Source of the DNA: Agrypnia vestita
Taxonomy: Eukaryota > Arthropoda > Insecta > Trichoptera > Phryganeidae
Length of the DNA: 64,000 nt
Assembly: GCA_016648135.1 (NCBI GenBank)
Contig: JADDOH010001983.1
Location: 1-64,000 of the forward strand
Direction: 5' to 3'
Both the position numbers and the translations under genes were made by a program. The notes beneath the pieces are model-generated. The model saw only the letters and a list, made by a program, of their open reading frames with translations, had not been told where the DNA came from and searched no databases. Positions 1-11,000 of the stretch are shown in pieces (within the stretch, counting starts at the first letter, position 1; every line of letters begins with the position of its first letter).

Positions 1-1455
1 TTTGATCAACCGTAACTACAATCTATCGGGTACTCCCCTAATCATAGTTGATGTTTCTTCATTATCTAACATTATTATGCCCCGTTCCCTCGTATCTTCA
101 CTCGTCTCTATCGGAAATTTAACGTTTCTTGGCCGCTATATCATGGGATCAATTTCCATATATTCACCACGTGCACACTGCATACCTAGATATAACAATC
201 ATCCAAAGGCACTATACCTAATTTTAAATTAATTTTGGGCGATCTTTCCTCGTGGGTCCCCAATGAATCCTGTCTTTGGGCCGCGACTCTCCGCGCACAG
301 GGACGTATTAGCTCCCTCCGTTGCGGAATTTAAACATAATTTGTAACCATTTATTATTATTTTTATTGGCAGTAAGATTGATCCACAAAATAACTATGTT
401 ACATAGACAGTGAATATTCTCGAACAATATAATACTGGAAGAGTACTATTCGCTATAACACAATAAACTATTAATGTAAGTTAAATTAAATTTTTAAATT
501 CAGTGGAAGATTTTTTAGGATCGTTTTGCTTTTAATTTTTTTCCCAAAACAAAATAAATAAACAAATAAATAAACACACAGATACACACTCACACAACCC
601 ACTATTGGACATGTTTTTATTATTCTTTTATCGATTGTATGTATGTGTTTTCGCGTAATTGGCCCAAAACTCTGTGCATCAATTATTGTCTTTTCTTCAA
701 AGATTGATTAATTATATGGCTGTAAGAAACCCAATAAATGAAAACAAATAAAACAAATAAGTAAATAAACCTCCAGTGCCGCAGGCAAGGCGTCGGATTA
801 ATTCAGTGCTCATTCATTGCCAAGGCACTGGACGCCTCCGCTGATAACTATATACCGCTCACCATGTTCTTAGAAGTGTGTTGAAAGATTGCTAGTATCT
901 GTCGAATCGGTCTCAAGTAGTTGTCTGTATTTGTACGTTTATCATTATTACATGCTCTTGCTATATCCGTTCCACTTCACATTATTGTCCCTCCCGTCTT
1001 CGAATTTCTATCACACTATGTTCTCCTATGTTTTTGGTACTTATATGCTTGCTTTTTACTTGCATTTACTCCTATATATATTTGTTTCATTTATCCATCC
1101 ATCTATAAGATCCCCATACGCTTTATCCTTTTATTTCATGTGTATATGGGCCGCAAATTCATATTATTTTATTTACAATATTCTTATCTAGATACACTTG
1201 TTCCAATTATGTTTTGTGGTTATTACTACCAAACCCGGCGAAATCTGAGCTAGAATAGCCAATCGTATACACGTTACCCGTCCTGTTGAAACTACGCTAA
1301 CGTCGGACAGGTTTGTAGTGATTACATAGTTAATATATTGTATCTATATTCGAGTATATTATTTTCTTGTCGTGCCATTAATATGCTTACACGTTATCGT
1401 TATCTCTTTCCTAACCGTATATACCGTCATTGCACAATTACCTATCTGTTGTAAA
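1..1455. other. AT-rich non-coding stretch
   Basis: I see no gene. The open frames near 0.9-1.25 kb have the biased hydrophobic composition of translated AT-rich DNA and no recognisable domain. Simple A/T-rich runs with AAAT units lie near 540-760. A small inverted pair, CCAGTGCC and GGCACTGG, brackets a GC-richer patch at about 773-830. Confidence 0.5.
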
Positions 1456-1463
1456 AGCCTGAA

Positions 1464-1675
1464 GAGCGTTAGTCTACAGATAAATATAATAGAATTATAG
1501 TTAACTTTTCTACCCGCCTACGTTATTCGACTCCCGCGAAACGAAAATGAATCATTATTCGCTCCTCGATAGAGCGTCAGTCTACAGATAAATATAATGG
1601 AATTATAGTTAAATTTCCTATCTGCCTACGTTATCCGACTCCCGCGAAACGAAAATAAATCATTATCCGCTCAGT
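1464..1675. repeat. 108-bp imperfect tandem duplication
   Basis: Two head-to-tail units begin with GAGCGTYAGTCTACAG at 1464 and 1572, a period of 108 bp. They share the run from that start through the block ACTCCCGCGAAACGAAAAT to CATTATYCGCTC, with scattered point differences. The unit has no coding sense that I recognise. It is a local duplication rather than a satellite, because no third copy is visible. Confidence 0.85.
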
Positions 1676-2945
1676 TAAGGTCACCCCTCTGGTACAACGT
1701 ATACGTTTAATCCGTGCTCCACGGCCAATTCCTATAAAAAAAATTTTATGGGGCGTTTTCCTCTCGCGATCCCCCGATTAGGACCTGCCTTCCTTGCCTT
1801 TGCTCATATTCTGCTATCTCTCTTGCGCGGCAATCCACTTAAGGTCGCGATTAATGACATTTAAGCGGTTTCAAAACCACAGCAAAAAAGGCCATAATTC
1901 TGAAACCTCGTGGAACTGTCAATATCATCGTCACCTCAGAGTAGACGTTAATCGGTTTTTTAACGGCTCAAACTGCAATTATCGCGACCCAAATCTACGA
2001 AAGCCGTGTTCAGCATTTTTTAATGGGAAGCACATGTGGACCGCTCGGACCGCATCGATCGTCAACCATTTGTACCAAACACGGCTTTACCACAAGATCA
2101 ATATGATTTATAAAAATTGAATAGTAACTGCCCGTAACCTATATCCGATCAATCGCTACTAACTCCCTCCCAATACTAGCGTTTCATCATTCCCAAATTT
2201 TTGTAGCTCCAATACTACGGCCAGTTTAGCTCAATTTTTCCCCGCGTAGCATTTAAATCATCTTAGAGTTCAAAATAAAAATAATAAAATAAAAAAAAAA
2301 TCTATAGAAACAGGTGATTCATCACAAGTTTCTCTACCTTTTGTTAAGATTCAAATTGTAATGTTAGGAAAAAAGAATTAAACCTTAAACTCTACTGCAT
2401 TTACCATGGTCATTAACTTTGGTCATTACCGCCACGACGGACGACTATAATTTTTTTGTTTTTTTTTTAATGTTCTGAGAACAAAATTTTGATAATTATT
2501 AATTAATATAAATTACAGAAGTTTACATTTCCCGTACAAATAGCTCCGTAAAGGTTTTAAAATAAATATACATTTGATAAAATGTTTCTAAAACACACAA
2601 ACATCAAAATCAAATTGATATACTTGCTTGATATGCCAGCTAATAATTATTATCTGTTTTCACGCAATGTGGCGCTTCTAACCTCCTCATGCCATAACAT
2701 TCTGTAAAATAAATATTTAATTTCGCTTTTTTTTCAAAATATATTTTTACGTATTACTCATACTTTAAGATATCGATGTTAGAGGTGGGGATGCCCAGAG
2801 GAGAAGGAAAAGTATATTTTGCGCAAGGTCTTAAAGAGTAACAGTGCAAAATTTGGTTTAAATCGATAAAAGGGTTAAAAATTGCGCAACAAATAAAAGA
2901 TAAGATATCGTATACACTAATATTTATAAAACATATTTCAATATA
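1676..2945. other. Unassigned AT-rich stretch with one 108-codon open frame
   Basis: The plus-strand frame 1794-2120 is open for 108 codons. It has no motif, signal peptide or membrane segment that I recognise, and its cysteines and histidines are not arranged in a known finger. The remainder is poly-A/T-rich sequence. I treat the frame as chance unless transcripts or homologues appear. Confidence 0.35.
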
Positions 2946-2948
2946 TAT

Positions 2949-3527
2949 AGGGTGTAACAAAGCCAGTCCACAGTACTTAACTGGTAGATTTCTGGATTAA
3001 ATTTATGACTCGAAGAAGATTAAGCGACATTGTTCTAATATCAATAGTTATGGAGATTAGCGTCTTATAAGTTTGTATTTTTTTATGTGTGAACCATATA
3101 TTTCACTGAGAAGCAAATCCGACGTTTCGCTGAAGTCTTATCCAGCGTCATCAGGAGAGCATCTTATAGGCGTGGAGGCCATAAAAATGTCTGACGACCG
3201 TTACAGCATTCATAAGTCTTTAATTACATTTCCTTTCTTTATTTCTGACTTATCTTTTGACTATCATTAAAGTATCGAATTTTATAAATTCATTTGCCTT
3301 AATACATACCAAATGCAATTACTAAAACCTTGAAATCCGATTCAATTTCTAAAAGATTTTTTAAGGTATGTACACTTAAGTATTTGATATAAGCTACTTA
3401 ACGATTATAATCCATAGTTTTATGGAAGATATGTTAGAAATATTTAAAAAAAAAAATACATACTTTACCCATTCCTATATAGTGTTATAAGGAAATTGAT
3501 GCTTGTATAAAGCCCTGTTACACCCTG
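2949..3527. mobile_element. Palindromic foldback MITE, copy 1, interrupted
   Basis: The left end AGGGTGTAAC and the right end GTTACACCCTG are inverted. The inner arm blocks seen in the sister copies (CTAATATCAATAGTTATGGAG and TTTCTGACTTAT) are present. Between about 3083 and 3239 the left arm is broken by foreign DNA that carries a hammerhead-like motif; the family consensus resumes at ATTTCTGACTTAT. The family is non-autonomous with no coding capacity. The transposase superfamily is not evident. Confidence 0.75.
3124..3154 (-). ncRNA. Hammerhead-ribozyme-like core 1
   Basis: On the minus strand CTGATGA (3154-3148) is followed by a possible 6-bp stem II (GCTGGA with TTCAGC, one wobble) and then GAAAC (3128-3124), continuing as GTCGG. 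This order matches the invariant hammerhead core. It lies in a short insert inside a palindromic MITE. Stem I is not obvious by eye, so self-cleavage is unproven. It is probably a fragment of a Penelope-like terminal repeat. Confidence 0.55.
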
Positions 3528-3534
3528 TATACTT

Positions 3535-4230
3535 GTGTAGATGATCTAGTGTAAAAATCAAGATTTATAGGAAGATATTTAATAGGAAGCCTTTTTGGAA
3601 GTAATAAAGGAGTAAAAACTGTTCCCAAAGCTCCCAGACAGGGAGATGGGGAATTTTATATTTCTATACCCTTTGAAAGAAAGCACAACCCCCCTTGAAA
3701 GAATCGTACATATCATAGTTTTACTAAAAAATATGTATTATAGAAACAAAAAGGAAATATATAAGTATTTTAAAACAAATAACAAAAATAATTTGACAAC
3801 CGCTATGACAGATAATAATTATCTGAACTAGGCAACGGTCGAAACGTTCGCAAAATAGAAATAACCGTGAAAAATCCACTTTTGTCAGTTCGGTGGATTT
3901 CATAATATTAAGAAAGGATATTTTATATAATACTGCCAATAATTTCTTGGAAATAATTTTTAATTTGACAGTTTTCTGAGGACGAAGTTGCCTTACTCAA
4001 TTTAGCGAAACAGGGGGCAACTGTTAAGGAAACTTTCAAAACTAATCGAGTTTCAGACACGATAATGGTTCTAAGAAAAATTTTGGGTTACTTCCAAAGT
4101 TGGGATAATATTTTATAAATTATTAATTACTGGCGGTCCAGTATTACGACACGGGAATCAAATTATTTTTTTTACTAAAAATATGACATAACGTGCCAGA
4201 ATAGACATCTAAAACAGGTAATTTATATTA
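3535..4230. other. No recognisable feature
   Basis: AT-rich DNA with short open frames at 3646-3831 (+) and 3724-3939 (-) that show no known motif. I see no repeat family seen elsewhere in the window. Confidence 0.4.
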
Positions 4231-4231
4231 A

Positions 4232-4512
4232 TCGAATACCTCGGTGCTTAGAAAAGCGGAGTTCAGTCAGCGAGCATAGTTGGCAGTATACAAATCAGTT
4301 TTCAGGCCAACCCTGAAAGGCATGGCCACGAGCACTGGATCTTGACCAAAAGAACCCGCTCAAGACTACAGGCCACAGAGTTGGGATTTCTACGAGGAAT
4401 AATAGGAGTTATCAGAAGAGACAGAATCAGAAATACGCAAATAAGATAATGTCTCAAAGTGGAAGTGGACATCTATTGAGAAATCACAGTTACGGTGGCT
4501 GAAACATTGATT
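4232..4512 (+). pseudogene. LINE reverse transcriptase C-terminal relic
   Basis: The plus strand translates in broken frames to pieces typical of the thumb/C-terminal region of LINE reverse transcriptases: EYLGA, then HEHWILTKRTRSRLQATE, FLRGIIGV and RRDRIRNTQIR. Intact elements have a run like YLGS...YGSE.W.L...R.R.QA.E...LR.I.G...DRIRN. Stop codons and frameshifts show it is dead. It abuts a LINE piece in the opposite orientation at 4513. Confidence 0.75.
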
Positions 4513-4765
4513 CAGCTCTGATCTCTCCACTACTGGATATAGGCCTCATCCATACCCTTCCATTCTTCCATATTGTTGGCTTATTGTAGTCATTTCTTCC
4601 CCCCCTCCTCACAGAGGCTATATCGTCGACCCATCTCTTTTGAGGTCTTCCAACCCTCTTTTATTTTCCCAAGGTCTCCACTTCAGAACTCTAGAAGTCC
4701 ATTTGTGGCATTTTGCCTTGCAAAATGCCCTGTCCATTACCATTTTAGCTTGCAACCAGTCGCTA
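4513..4765 (-). pseudogene. LINE 3'-end relic, copy A
   Basis: The minus strand reads KWRPWENKRG, then a decayed GRP..RW segment, and ends near EAYIQ. This is the last segment of a LINE ORF2 of the type GRP..RW.DDI...AG..W...A..R..W...EAY.Q. It matches the copy at 58553-58797, including the shared plus-strand blocks CTCTCCACTACTGGAT and CCAAGGTCTCCA. It carries several stops. Confidence 0.7.
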
Positions 4766-4835
4766 CACGATCATTAATCAGACATTAATATATAAAACTG
4801 TGATTCCACCATATTGTTTTTAAGTAACAAAGGAA

Positions 4836-5100
4836 TGTCAAAGAAACTACAAATAGTACAAAACAAAACAATGCGATATTGAAATGCAGTAGAAGACAAA
4901 AATGTTGAATGAACTAAAATTAGAATCAGTGAATCGGAGAATAAAATATAATATTTTGTTTCAAATATTTAAAATAGACCAAGTACATAAGTAACAAGAA
5001 TTAATCTAAATAATAATTTTAATTCACACAATACAAGAAGTGTCCACAATGTAAAACAAAAATTAAGACGATTGTCTGTTATTGTGAGCAGAATTCACCA
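4836..5100 (+). pseudogene. Second LINE RT C-terminal relic, different family
   Basis: The plus strand gives LQIVQNKTMRY followed by a weak NHTR-like tail (NFNSHNTRS). This resembles the jockey/CR1-type C-terminal motif LQ.IQNK.+R. It is broken by stops. It is unrelated to the pieces just upstream, so two LINE families have landed side by side. Confidence 0.55.
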
Positions 5101-5214
5101 CATTTTCTCATAGATTCTCTTGCATTTTGTATGAATTCTTTTTATCAAAAGGTATCAAATTAAAATTTATTAACTGTGTTACATATATTTTTAACTCGTA
5201 TTTCTTCCTAAAAT

Positions 5215-5420
5215 GATAAAAAAATAAATTATTTAATCAATTTATAAATTAGCAAACCAACGTTGTTTAATAAATAAAGAAAATCGCTCGACTTTGTGGA
5301 CTTTGTGTGGCTGTATGGACTTGTGATAATTTTTTTTTTTAATAATATTACAACGTAAACGATTATCTTTAATTTATTTAAATTATTGCAAATTTTGTCA
5401 GTTTTCTTTCGACTCATGTT
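5215..5420. repeat. Fragment of the 18.4-kb MITE family
   Basis: The sequence AAATCGCTCGACTTTGTGG... through TTATTGCAAATTTTGTCAG parallels the interior of the long-TIR element at 18373-18855 (GAAAATTGCTTCACTTTGTGG... ATTATTGCAAAATCTGTCAG). The TIRs are not present here, so it is an internal fragment. The minus-strand open frame over it is a shadow of this repeat. Confidence 0.5.
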
Positions 5421-5424
5421 TTTT

Positions 5425-5945
5425 AAGTGTATAGCTCACTGAAGTATTGTTAACTAGATCTGAAATACCCCTTGGGCTTACAGTAGTTGAAAAGATATTC
5501 TTGAGAAGTGTTTCATATCAAAATATGATAACAACAATAATATTCGTGAGATTTAAAAAACTCGACGGGAACTATGATTAATATACACAAACGAAGTGCT
5601 CAGGTATGTTCTGGTCCGTCGCGCCGCATGCTAAAGAAAGCTCGATTCGCGCTGAGAAATCATTGTTCCTCCAACTGACAATACGCCATTTAAGAGTTTG
5701 CCTTTTACTTTACAACATCCTACAAATGACGTATTCATCCCCCGGGCGGAATCTCTCAAAAGTTCTTACAAAAGCATCGCAGGTAAACAGAGAGTCTGCA
5801 ATTTTTCCAAGGAATTCCGGTTCGGCGTTCATATTTTAAATTCAGTTCATTTTCGTGATGAAATAATTCATTGGTTTTATTCAATATAATCGGGCCGTGC
5901 ATTCATTTTTAGGGATTTTCTTACAAGTTGATCATTCAAATTACT
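5425..5945. other. Unassigned stretch with a GC-richer island
   Basis: A locally GC-richer block at about 5606-5840 is open in two plus-strand frames, but neither shows a known domain and no clear exon boundaries are evident. It could be a conserved non-coding element or an unrecognised repeat. Confidence 0.3.
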
Positions 5946-5949
5946 TTTT

Positions 5950-6595
5950 ACCATCTTTCTGGCAGTATACGGATATCATGTTGGAAAAATGACTCGTCTT
6001 TTGAGGCTATCCACGAAACGACACAATTTTTTGGCATCTTCGTAAAAAGAAGTGTTGCTCAGACCGGCCATGAGTCGTCAATCTAAACAAGTGGTAATCG
6101 ATGTTTGGAGAATACGGCGGGTGAGGAAGGACTTACTATTTCAGCGTATTCAAGTATAAGCAGTATGAGCACCTGACAGTGCCCAACACCAAGCAGATCC
6201 CACCAAATCACGAGCTTCAATCCATGGCTTTACCGTCGATCTTTAAGCATGGACGGGCTTAACCCATATTTTTTTACGCTTTAGATTATTGTACTGTATC
6301 CACTTTTCAATACATTTTCGCTTTAAATTATTGTACAGTGACAATACGATGCAGAAAACATTTTCAATTTTGCCGTTGGAGTAGGTGTTCACAAATGAAA
6401 AAATGCCTTATCACGTCTCTTGGCTTCAGTTCATGCGGACCCATTTTCCTTGCTTTTGAATCATTCTCAGTACATGTAAGCATTTAGAAATGGTTGAACG
6501 ATTGAATTCGAATGATTCTGCAAGTTGATCTTCCGTTTGACACGGGTCTTCATCAAGTAACGTCTTTAAAGCAACCCGACGAAAAATCCCCGCAA
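5950..6595 (-). pseudogene. Mariner-family transposase relic
   Basis: The minus strand (high to low coordinates) contains the mariner N-terminal helix-turn-helix region: LLDEDPCQTEDQLAESF, then NRSTISKCLHVL and MIQKQGKWV. Further on it has decayed pieces of the catalytic half, ending with IDYHLFR, which matches the region around the third catalytic Asp (..SDYHLF..) of DD34D mariner transposases. Stops interrupt the frame, the first just after WVRMN, so it is inactive. Terminal inverted repeats were not identified. Confidence 0.8.
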
Positions 6596-6854
6596 ATGCT
6601 GTTTTGTTGGTATGTTATTCGACACATAAAAACGTTCTAGTCACTAAGGGATTTGATTATGCAGGAATAAATACTTTAACTGGATTAGAAATGTGTCTTA
6701 AATATATCCAAGAGGAGACATACGTTCACTGGGCCACAATCCCCTTGCCCACAGATGGGGTTTATTTCAACTTTTCATACTCTGTGTTTTCATTCGTTTT
6801 GTGACGGTAGGTTCTCTCTAATTTTGATTTGATAATATCATTATCGTAATAATT

Positions 6855-7050
6855 CCACGTAGTCCAGTGGCATGCCCTTGTAGGCATGACACTGGCTTCT
6901 CATAATACCGGTTTCGGGTTCGATTCCTGGTGAGGTTACAATATGTCAACATGTTATTTTTTCAAGCCTTATTTTTGTGTCGATTTCGCTATACCTAGTA
7001 ATTTTGTCACGTGGTCTATTGTAGCATCAAAATAAAAAATATTAAAAAAA
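6855..7050 (+). mobile_element. tRNA-derived SINE, family 1, old diverged copy
   Basis: The head carries an A-box-like GTAGTCCAGTGGCATG and an intact B-box GGTTCGATTCC, followed by GGTGAGGTTACAAT and a body that ends in an A-rich tail. The head and GGTGAGG..CACAAT junction match the two young copies at 12.27 and 34.12 kb, but the body has diverged strongly. It is Pol III-type, non-coding and dependent on a LINE partner. Confidence 0.75.
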
Positions 7051-7054
7051 CCTC

Positions 7055-8300
7055 TGTGTCTTTGAATAATTTTCCACCACGAGAACCTATAAATAGTAAT
7101 TTCTATCCATTTCTGGATTTTTATATTATTGAAGACAGACACATGAAGAGAAAAATGAAGTATTTTATAAAAAGAAAATTTATGAAATAGAAAAATTCAC
7201 AATATACCAGGAAGAATGTAAATACAGAAAATAAGCTTTGAAATGATAATACACATTAAAGTTTTATTAAAGTAGATTAAAAGAATAGTAAATATTCCAT
7301 AATTTTCAAATAATGTTACGCATAAAATTTGGTGAATAAAAATATACGCAAAGTACCATTATTAAATTCTTAATAATAATAGATATTTTCTTAACTATGC
7401 ATAAAAAATTTTTTTGGACACTTAAAAATAATAACGTTACATAAAATTGAAAGGATAAACACCGCAAAATGGTAGGAATCTTTCGGACACACGACTTTTT
7501 CTTGCATTTTCTTCGGTGACATTTACTTTGTTTTTTTTTCTTCTACATAGAGATTAATGGAATTCTTATTACTCGATGTCACGCAATACCCGACTATTAG
7601 ATGCAGGCAAGAGCTTCAGAAAACCATTACAAGGGTACAATGTTTGCCTGCGCTTTGCATAAAAAACGTCATTTTATTTTGTGAACGGAAAGTTTTCAAA
7701 TAAATTATCGTTAATACCTAAGGATTTTCCGATGTAAACTAAGTATATGTATTTTATAATAACTAAACTATTATATTTTTATGTAGATAACCAAGGAATA
7801 AAAATGCATTTAAAATGAAAAATTGATCAAAGATATCAAGAATTTAAGCAATAAATCATGACAAACATAAAAAAGTGCGAGAAGTGGATCCTTAATTAAA
7901 ATAAGTATCAGTTTTTAAAGAGGGTGGATGTCTGGGTAGGGAGTAATAAATTGGGATGGGGAGTAAATACTTAAAAAGTAATTATAAATTAATACTGGAT
8001 AATGTTTGTGAAATATGAAATATGCATATAAAATAAATATTGTATATTATATAATTCATCTAGGTTGAAGTATGAATTTTTTATATCGTTTGTAAATTTG
8101 GTAAATGGTTTATGATGGAAATATAAGGTAGAATAAGACGGCGAATTGGAAAATTGTGAATCATGCAGTTTGTGAATATACGAACCACTACTTAAAGAAC
8201 TTAAAGAAAAGAAAGGAACTAAAAATGTGACTTGAGTCGAAAATATTCTGACATTAATGTCATAATATGAATTTTTATGGAGGTTAACTTAAAAATTGTA
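7055..8300. other. AT-rich stretch without recognisable features
   Basis: Long A/T-rich DNA with no open frame of note and no repeat shared with other parts of the window that I could recognise. Confidence 0.45.
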
Positions 8301-8363
8301 TACAAATACATAGGGTGCTGCAGAAAAATACCTTTATGGGATAAACCAGATATCGTCTTTGAA

Positions 8364-8432
8364 CCTTAATGACATGCGAATAGTAGCATGTCATTAAGGC
8401 TATATATTTTCATATATAGGTATGAAAATATA
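8364..8432. repeat. Two consecutive perfect hairpins
   Basis: The first hairpin has 14-bp arms CCTTAATGACATGC (8364-8377) and its complement (8386-8399) around an 8-nt loop. The second has 12-bp arms TATATTTTCATA (8403-8414) and complement (8421-8432) around a 6-nt loop. They sit 3 bp apart and may form a compound foldback. Confidence 0.8.
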
Positions 8433-8538
8433 TTATGAAATTGCAGAATATGAATGAGGCAGGAGTTATTTATTTGGGGCACTTCTATTCATATTTACCT
8501 GCCCAGTCACAGAAACATTGTTACGTTAGTTATAAATA

Positions 8539-8832
8539 CAGGTGTAACAGAGATAGTACAATATACAGGTAGATTATTGCCTAAATTAGGAGTCTAAAAT
8601 GTTCCCTCTTTAATGTTGGAGATAAGCTACTTCAAAGTTCGCATTTTTTATTATTATTTAATATCATCTTATCTTCTGTAAAAGTTTGAATTATCATGAA
8701 AGTAACTTAGTACCTAATATTGAAAATTCATTCACCTAAATACTACTCAAAGGAAAATTATGAAATTTTAGCACCAGGATATTTCTGCAAAGTTTCAATC
8801 ATTTTATACTATTGAGTTACTTTAATGATGGT
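8539..8832. mobile_element. Palindromic foldback MITE, copy 2, 3'-truncated
   Basis: It starts with CAGGTGTAAC and follows the family left arm (AGAGATAGTAC, CAGGTAGATT, GAGTCTAAAATGTT). A short part of the right arm (AGTTACTTTAATGATGGTC) precedes an abrupt change into LINE sequence at about 8833. The terminal CCCTG end is missing. Confidence 0.6.
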
Positions 8833-9162
8833 CGTTCTTCTTCTTCTGCTTATGTTAAGACTGTGTCCTGTTATTCCTTGGCTCCTGCTTCTAGGATATA
8901 GATGACCAGCTGTCCCTCCATTGTTTTGGTGGTCTTCCTGAAGGTCTTCTGCCTGCAGGTATCTCATGCTTCAATATTCTTACCCCTGTTTGCGTGATTT
9001 CTCCAGTATCTTCTTCTATTTCTTTATTTCTGTCTCTGGTAGTTACTCCCGCGATGGGTCGGAGGATTTTCTCAGTAGTTCTCAAGCATCCATCTACAAT
9101 GGCAGCTTTATTTGCTTGTTCTCTAACTTCTTCATAAAGGTCAGTACTCTGATATTTCAATG
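8833..9162 (-). pseudogene. LINE ORF2 C-terminal relic
   Basis: An 89-codon minus-strand frame (9160-8891) ends in RRPSGRPPKQWRDSW, the proline/glycine-rich GRP.+RWRD signature near the C terminus of many LINE ORF2 proteins. The upstream part contains LRTTEKILRPIAGVTTRDR. It continues past a stop toward 8833. The signature is shared with the plus-strand relic at 23.9 kb (RPPGRPPTRWRDSW). Confidence 0.7.
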
Positions 9163-9960
9163 CTTAAGTAAACCAAGACCTAAAAATGGTGGTCCAATGT
9201 TAGTAAACCCTGGTATAAGAAGCCAGTGTCACGTCCACTGCACTACATTTATACGTTCTGTAATTCGACTGTTAATATTCTGTAATTTAAGCAAATCAAA
9301 AATAAAAACTGGATTCATCTCTCAAATAGATAGCACAAGATAGGTTCCACGCTTAGGGATAAGTTTCCACAGTTTTCTTTCCGTCTATCTCGGAGTAACA
9401 ATGAGGCTGTCCAGGTGAGCGTGTTCGAGTAACTCTCTCCCCTATAAGCTCCAGTACGTAAGTGGCTTACTTCCAAAGAACACCGCCTGTGTACAAGATT
9501 AATTAACCAATTGTGGTGTTGCTAATTAATGGTCGGACCACCTGGAGCGGCGAGGGACACCTGCGCTGCATCTGGAGGGGAATACCGTGGAGCTCGATGG
9601 TATTGCAGATCACATTCATGGAAATAAAACACCTGTTTTTTATTGCACTCCTTCAATTTACTTGAGACGCGTTCGCCTTATAAAGGCATAATCAGTTTCT
9701 CTCCCAATTGCAAATGATATTGATAATTTTTAATAAGAAATGAAAGAAAAAACATATTTTAATGAAAATTAGAGGTATATATATAAACAAATTTAATACG
9801 AGTCCAAGTGACTTAATGTTAAAATTATGATTTAACACTATTGATATTTTATTTTAATATTAATGGTAGAAGTTATATGAGTTATGTATATAAATTAAGA
9901 GGTATAATTTGCAATATAAGAAAAAAAGAAAACCTAATTTAGAGGGTTTATATAAACCTT
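9163..9960. other. Unassigned stretch with a GC-rich island
   Basis: The section 9345-9620 is clearly GC-richer than its surroundings and appears single copy within the window. No frame gives a recognisable protein. It could be a conserved non-coding or regulatory island. The rest is AT-rich and featureless. Confidence 0.3.
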
Positions 9961-9993
9961 GTATAAATCTACTATTTATTGATTTATAAATAT

Positions 9994-10021
9994 GTTTCGG
10001 GACCAATGGTCCCTTCATCAG
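9994..10021 (-). ncRNA. Hammerhead-ribozyme-like core 2
   Basis: Minus strand: CTGATGA (10021-10015), one A, a perfect 6-bp stem GGGACC/GGTCCC closed by ATT, then GAAAC (9998-9994). Its architecture is the same as core 5 at 56.6 kb, which flanks a Penelope-like GIY-YIG fragment. Helix I is not obvious, so activity is uncertain. Confidence 0.65.
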
Positions 10022-10151
10022 GATACAACGTATGCTAAAAATGAAAATTCAATGTATAGACATTAACAAAAACAAAAAACCCTTGGAGTTGAAATAATTA
10101 TGAACAAATTAAAACCAATCTTCAAATAAAACGACCTGCAAAGAGGATGTG

Positions 10152-10490
10152 GTTTTTTACTCCCTTTCTTTTAACTCGTAGCGTCTGATTGTTTGCTTGT
10201 CTGACGAAAAAACTTTGGATCGATTTTTTACCCTTTTTCCGTGATCCAATCGAGCTGAAACTTTGCAAGCAGACTCGTGGCGACGATCAAAAAGATCTAT
10301 CAAATTTTCGTTAAAAAAATAAATTATAGTGTATTTTTGGATTTTTCAAGTTTTTAATGGTTTTTTATACAACTGAGCAAGTTGTATGAAAAGACTGCGA
10401 CGCGTCTGGTAGACACGAAACTTGATAAAATAAGAATGGCAAGTAAAATAAAAACTTGGTTTTTATGGGTTAGTTTTTACTATAATATTT
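10152..10490 (+). mobile_element. 350-570 bp dispersed repeat, copy 1 (short form)
   Basis: It begins TTTACTCCCTTTCTTTTAAC, contains GATCGATTTTTTACCC and AATCGAGCTGAAACTTTGCA, and ends AAACTTGGTTTTTATGGG. Compared with the copies at 13.7, 20.4 and 62.8 kb the middle is replaced by a short unrelated segment containing GGTAGACACGAAAC. It has no coding capacity. The CTCCCTTT ends resemble Stowaway/Tc1-mariner termini flanked by TA, but this is tentative. Confidence 0.75.
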
Positions 10491-10835
10491 AATTTGCTCT
10501 AACACTCTTTTTCTAATTTCCTATTTATCTAAATGTTATCCTATTTTATTTCTGTGTTAAATTATTAATTCCTTATTAATAACAGAGTGGTTTTTTTTTC
10601 AAAAGATGATTGGCAAATTTAAAGTAACGATTGCTATTTAAGCATTATTAATTTATATTGTTGTTTCTTTTTTCGTATATTTTACCTTATATAAATGTCC
10701 ATTTCTATATTAAAACATTAGCACAAAATGAAATTTCATCAAATGCTGGAACAGAATCGTAACTTAGACCCACTTAAAATTGTGTAAAATTTATAAAAAC
10801 CATAAAAATTCTTATTTTTATTTATTTATACATAT

Positions 10836-11000
10836 TGTCACAATACGAGACTGTGGGAGGCAAATAAAAATACAGGAAAATAATTATCGAGTTATTAATT
10901 ATTTTAATAAGGTCACAAAGTCACTGAACACGAATTTAATCACTATTCTTTAATTCACTATTTCGCAATCATTGACCTATCAACTTCCATCAACTAACCT
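10836..11000 (-). mobile_element. LTR family A, fragment
   Basis: It starts TGTCACAATACGAGACTGTG followed by GGAGGCAAAT and contains CACTGAACACGAATTTAA, blocks shared with LTR-like copies at 20.0, 22.4, 42.0, 44.5 and 62.2 kb. On the minus strand this is the 3' end of the LTR (...GTGACA). The other end is not defined. Confidence 0.6.

Noticed and set aside
889..1253. Overlapping open frames of 100 and 110 codons with hydrophobic composition
   Set aside because: Composition (Tyr, Phe, Leu, Ser) is what AT/pyrimidine-rich DNA yields in any frame; no helix pattern or motif of a membrane protein family.
1794..2120. 108-codon plus-strand frame as a possible gene
   Set aside because: No domain, no supporting exon context and no codon bias that I can see; kept only as an unassigned stretch.
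8966..9343. 125-codon plus-strand open frame
   Set aside because: It is mostly the antisense shadow of the LINE C-terminal relic on the minus strand.
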